Translations under genes and position numbers: made by a program
Part shown: piece by piece, positions 57,801 through 60,000 of the stretch
Position numbering within the stretch: position 1 is the first letter of the stretch
Layout: every line of letters begins with the position of its first letter
Assembly (NCBI RefSeq): GCF_032854445.1
Contig: NW_027017953.1
Location: 624,501 to 684,500 of the forward strand
DNA length: 60,000 bases
Reading direction: 5' to 3'
From: Liolophura sinensis
Taxonomy: Eukaryota; Mollusca; Polyplacophora; Chitonida; Chitonidae
Notes under the pieces: model-generated
Seen by the model: only the letters and a program-made list of their open reading frames with translations
What the model was told of the DNA's origin: nothing
Database searches by the model: none

Positions 57801-57911
57801 ATAGTTCATCAGTAACGGATAGTTCATCAGTAACGGATAGTTCATCAGTAACGGATAGTTTGTCAGTGATGGATAGTTCGTCAGTAACGGATGAGTTCAT
57901 CAGTAACTTAC
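54862..57911. repeat. 18-bp tandem array, ~165 copies
   Basis: Basic unit GTTTGTCAGTGATGGACA, often paired with GTTCGTCAGTAATGGATA as a 36-bp dimer. Open in several frames on both strands as six-residue repeats (MDSLSV, ITDKLS), so the long ORFs are by-products. Indels become frequent after ~55960. Fills most of the GET3 to SETD9-like interval. Confidence 0.98.
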
Positions 57912-58483
57912 CAAAGGTCAGTTTACAACAGACATCTCTGTTTCCTCCACCCATAAAACTGACCCTCAGTGTATAATACAATAACTCTAAAGTATGGCAA
58001 TAATCAACAGCCAAATAGAGGAAGTAATTAATCTGGTGTTGATTTTTCCCTGAAGTTTTAGTATTATTACTGAAATCCTTTCATTTACAGTTCATCTCTG
58101 AAAACGCTCAATGAATTATTTATTCATTTATTTGCCTGTTGATTCATGCCATAGACCAGGAAAAATCAAAACATGGCAAAATTAAAAGATATCTTTGAAC
58201 TTTTATTTACTTCTCTATGCACAGTAAGCGTGTATACAATGTCCCGCAGCCCTGCAATGTCTTCTTGCAGAATAAATATCTGCAATATCAGATGCACTTC
58301 TCAGGTATCACAGGAAGATGACCATCACAGATATGACGTGTTACAATAACAGACAGTAATTAAGACTAACAGTATCACGCGCACACAAATTAAAGCAGCT
58401 GTCATCATTTCCACAGAATATTCAAACTGTTTTCTAATACATGTAATAACAAATAAGTTTTCAGATAGCAGTACACAGATAAG
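57912..58483. other. Intergenic downstream of the SETD9-like gene
   Basis: Contains AATAAA on the minus strand at 58202-58207, a possible polyadenylation signal for the SETD9-like gene if its 3' UTR spans the 54-bp array. A donor-like GGTAAGT lies at ~57910; no exon recognised. Confidence 0.45.
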
Positions 58484-59110
58484 GTGAAGTATGATGATCA
58501 GTGGACTAAGGTAAAATCTCACCATCAATGGACTAAGGTGAAGCATGATGATCAGTGGACTAAGGTGAAATCTGACTATCAACAGACTAAGGTGAAGTAT
58601 GATGATCAGTGGACTAAGGTGAAATCTGACTATCAACGGACTAAGGTGAATCATGATGATCAGTGGACTAAGGTGAAATCTGACTATCAATAGACTAAGG
58701 TGAAGTATGATGATCAGTGGACTAAGGTGAAATCTGACTATCAACGGACTAAGGTGAATCATGATGATCAGTGGACTAAGGTGAAATCTGACTATCAATG
58801 GACTATGGTGAAGCATGATGATCAGTGGACTAAGGTGAAATCTCACCATCAATGGACTAAGGTGAAGCATGATGATCAGTGGACTAAGGTGAAATCTGAC
58901 TATCAATGGAATAAGGTGAAGCACGATGATCAGTGGACTAAGGTGAAATCTGACTATCAATAGACTAAGGTGAAGTATGATGATCAGTGGACTAAGGTGA
59001 AATCTGGCCATCAATGGACTAAGGTGAAGCATTATGATCAGTGGACTAAGGTGAAATCTGACCATTAATGGACTAAGGTGAAGTATGATGATCAGTGGAC
59101 TAAAGTGAAA
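58484..59110. repeat. 54-bp array overlapping the SETD9-like stop codon, ~11.5 copies
   Basis: Plus-strand units: GATGATCAGTGGACTAAGGT then GAAATCTGACTATCAATGGA. On the minus strand TTTCACYTTAGTCCACTGA is shared with the end of the last exon, so units repeat codons FTLVH and the stop. Confidence 0.95.
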
Positions 59111-59179
59111 TATGAAGAAAACAATTCCTCCCCTTCTTCTATTTGTCTTGTCGACACAAGAACCACAACTCTGGTCAAC
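59092..59179 (-). CDS. SETD9: SETD9-like last exon
   Basis: 88 nt: LTRVVVLVSTRQIEEGEELF then SSYFTLVH and TGA. I..GEELF..Y is the C-terminal SET motif. Acceptor CTCTGCAG. The bases encoding FTLVH-stop match the 54-bp array monomer downstream. Confidence 0.75.
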
Positions 59180-59630
59180 CTGCAGAGACACAGACAGATT
59201 AATGAAAACTTGTATTGATATAATGTAGAACAATTAAGTAACAGCCACTGTAGAAAATAAAACAAATACAAAAAAGTTTTAGGTTCATGTGCAAAATCAT
59301 TCAGGAAGAAGTGTGTCGTCCTCACACGTAAAGCAATACAGATTGACTACCTTAGCCAAAATCAACATAGAAATTGAGTGAGGTTATAGATGGAAACAAC
59401 AGACACATAAGAGCAGAACCTGTTTCAAGACAATTTGTTGCCATCATAGTTAGAGTAGCTGTAACTTTAATACAGTAGTACAGCTATATACAGTCAGAAA
59501 TGTCACTGACCTCTCTTGGTGTGACCCTGTGTCAGAGTTCTCTCCCCTTAGATGAACATTTGGAATGAACTGTCTCAGTGGCAGAGGAAAAGTCTTCTGG
59601 GATGTCCAAACTCTTGATAAGCCACATTAG
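59092..59630 (-). CDS. SETD9: SETD9-like SET-domain gene, last two exons (5' part outside window)
   Basis: Two exons joined by phase-2 GT-AG sites encode the end of a SET domain. ANVAYQEF, then FPLPLRQFIPNV, then VVVLVSTRQIEEGEELFSSY and FTLVH with stop, in the order and spacing I recall for SETD9. SET domains are usually lysine methyltransferases; the substrate of SETD9 is not established to my knowledge. The penultimate exon reads through only if two single extra bases are discounted, so this is either sequence error or a decaying gene. The terminal five codons and stop sit in the first unit of a 54-bp array running downstream. Upstream exons were not found in 59640-60000. The symbol rests on recalled similarity. 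Confidence 0.72.
59511..59630 (-). CDS. SETD9: SETD9-like penultimate exon with two apparent +1 frameshifts
   Basis: Acceptor TTTTGCAG, donor GTCAGT. It starts in the NVAYQEF frame, moves to DIPEDF after one surplus G in a GG pair (TTTGGAC), then to FPLPLRQFIPNV after one surplus T in a TTTT run (GACTTTTCC). At 120 nt it is exactly 2 nt longer than its flanking phases allow, so removing both bases restores the phase into the last exon. Confidence 0.7.
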
Positions 59631-59639
59631 CTGCAAAAC

Positions 59640-60000
59640 CTACGCGAAAATTACACAAGTATATTCACTTCAATTTTTATTTGTACTTCACATATTTCAT
59701 ACCAAAGAGTAAACAAAACAGCAACCCTTTTCTTTTAACCAAGTTTAAACAAAAATCATTTCCATGTAACTTAAAAATTTTAATCCATAATCAAGAACTT
59801 TTCACTTGCATAACCAGAGGTTAGATTTCTGTGCTCAGAAGAAACCAAACACTTTGCAATGCATGAACATGGCAAAGGCAATGACATAAAGCCAAAACTC
59901 AAACAGAACAATTTTTCTCCTCACTTGATCGCCTACAGTTCAACAGGTATTCTTCATACCAATAATTTATATCAGTGGCTGTAACTAACGTTATTAAGTT
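59640..60000. other. Intron or flank of the SETD9-like gene
   Basis: No upstream exon recognised. Confidence 0.5.

Noticed and set aside
57905-57980. Exon ending in GGTAAGT on the minus strand
   Set aside because: Short ORF of unknown type next to the 18-bp array edge; no partner exon or homology recognised.
58325-59233. 302-codon minus-strand ORF across the SETD9-like exon
   Set aside because: Uses a different frame from the SET-domain exon and consists mainly of the 54-bp array.

Overview
The window is eukaryotic, with spliced genes, GT-AG introns and tRNA-derived SINEs. Two SINE families resemble elements common in molluscs (tails reading toward GAGTACGRYGTTAAA/GTAAAACA), so a mollusc or another lophotrochozoan is the best guess; the species cannot be read from the sequence.

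Three protein genes lie head-to-tail on the minus strand. (1) HADHA, the alpha subunit of the mitochondrial trifunctional protein, runs from 30840 down to 243. Nineteen phase-consistent coding exons (670 complete codons) are present; the last ~90 residues lie beyond the window start. (2) GET3 (ASNA1/TRC40), the tail-anchored-protein targeting ATPase, is complete in eight coding exons from 54367 to 44502 (343 aa). (3) The last two exons of a SETD9-like SET-domain gene lie at 59630-59092. Its penultimate exon needs two single-base frame corrections. No plus-strand gene could be supported.

By my approximate tally, tandem arrays fill about 60% of the window: 18-bp to 120-bp monomers in blocks of 0.3 to 6 kb. 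They occupy most HADHA and GET3 introns and nearly all of the HADHA-GET3 intergenic region. The notable pattern is that at least seven arrays have a monomer that includes an exon edge. They duplicate a 3' splice site plus exon start (HADHA exon 16, GET3 exon 6), an exon end plus 5' splice site (HADHA exons 4 and 5, GET3 exon 4), a 5' splice site alone (HADHA exon 12), or the terminal codons and stop (SETD9-like). Smaller two- to four-copy versions occur at HADHA exons 8, 11 and 14. The real exons are therefore embedded among dozens of near-copies of their own splice sites.

Mobile DNA includes two ~96% similar SINEs with clean target-site duplications (one inside a tandem array, one about 35 bp from a HADHA splice acceptor), several degraded copies of a second SINE family, and a ~776-bp TTAA-flanked piggyBac-like element carrying a broken transposase N-terminus.
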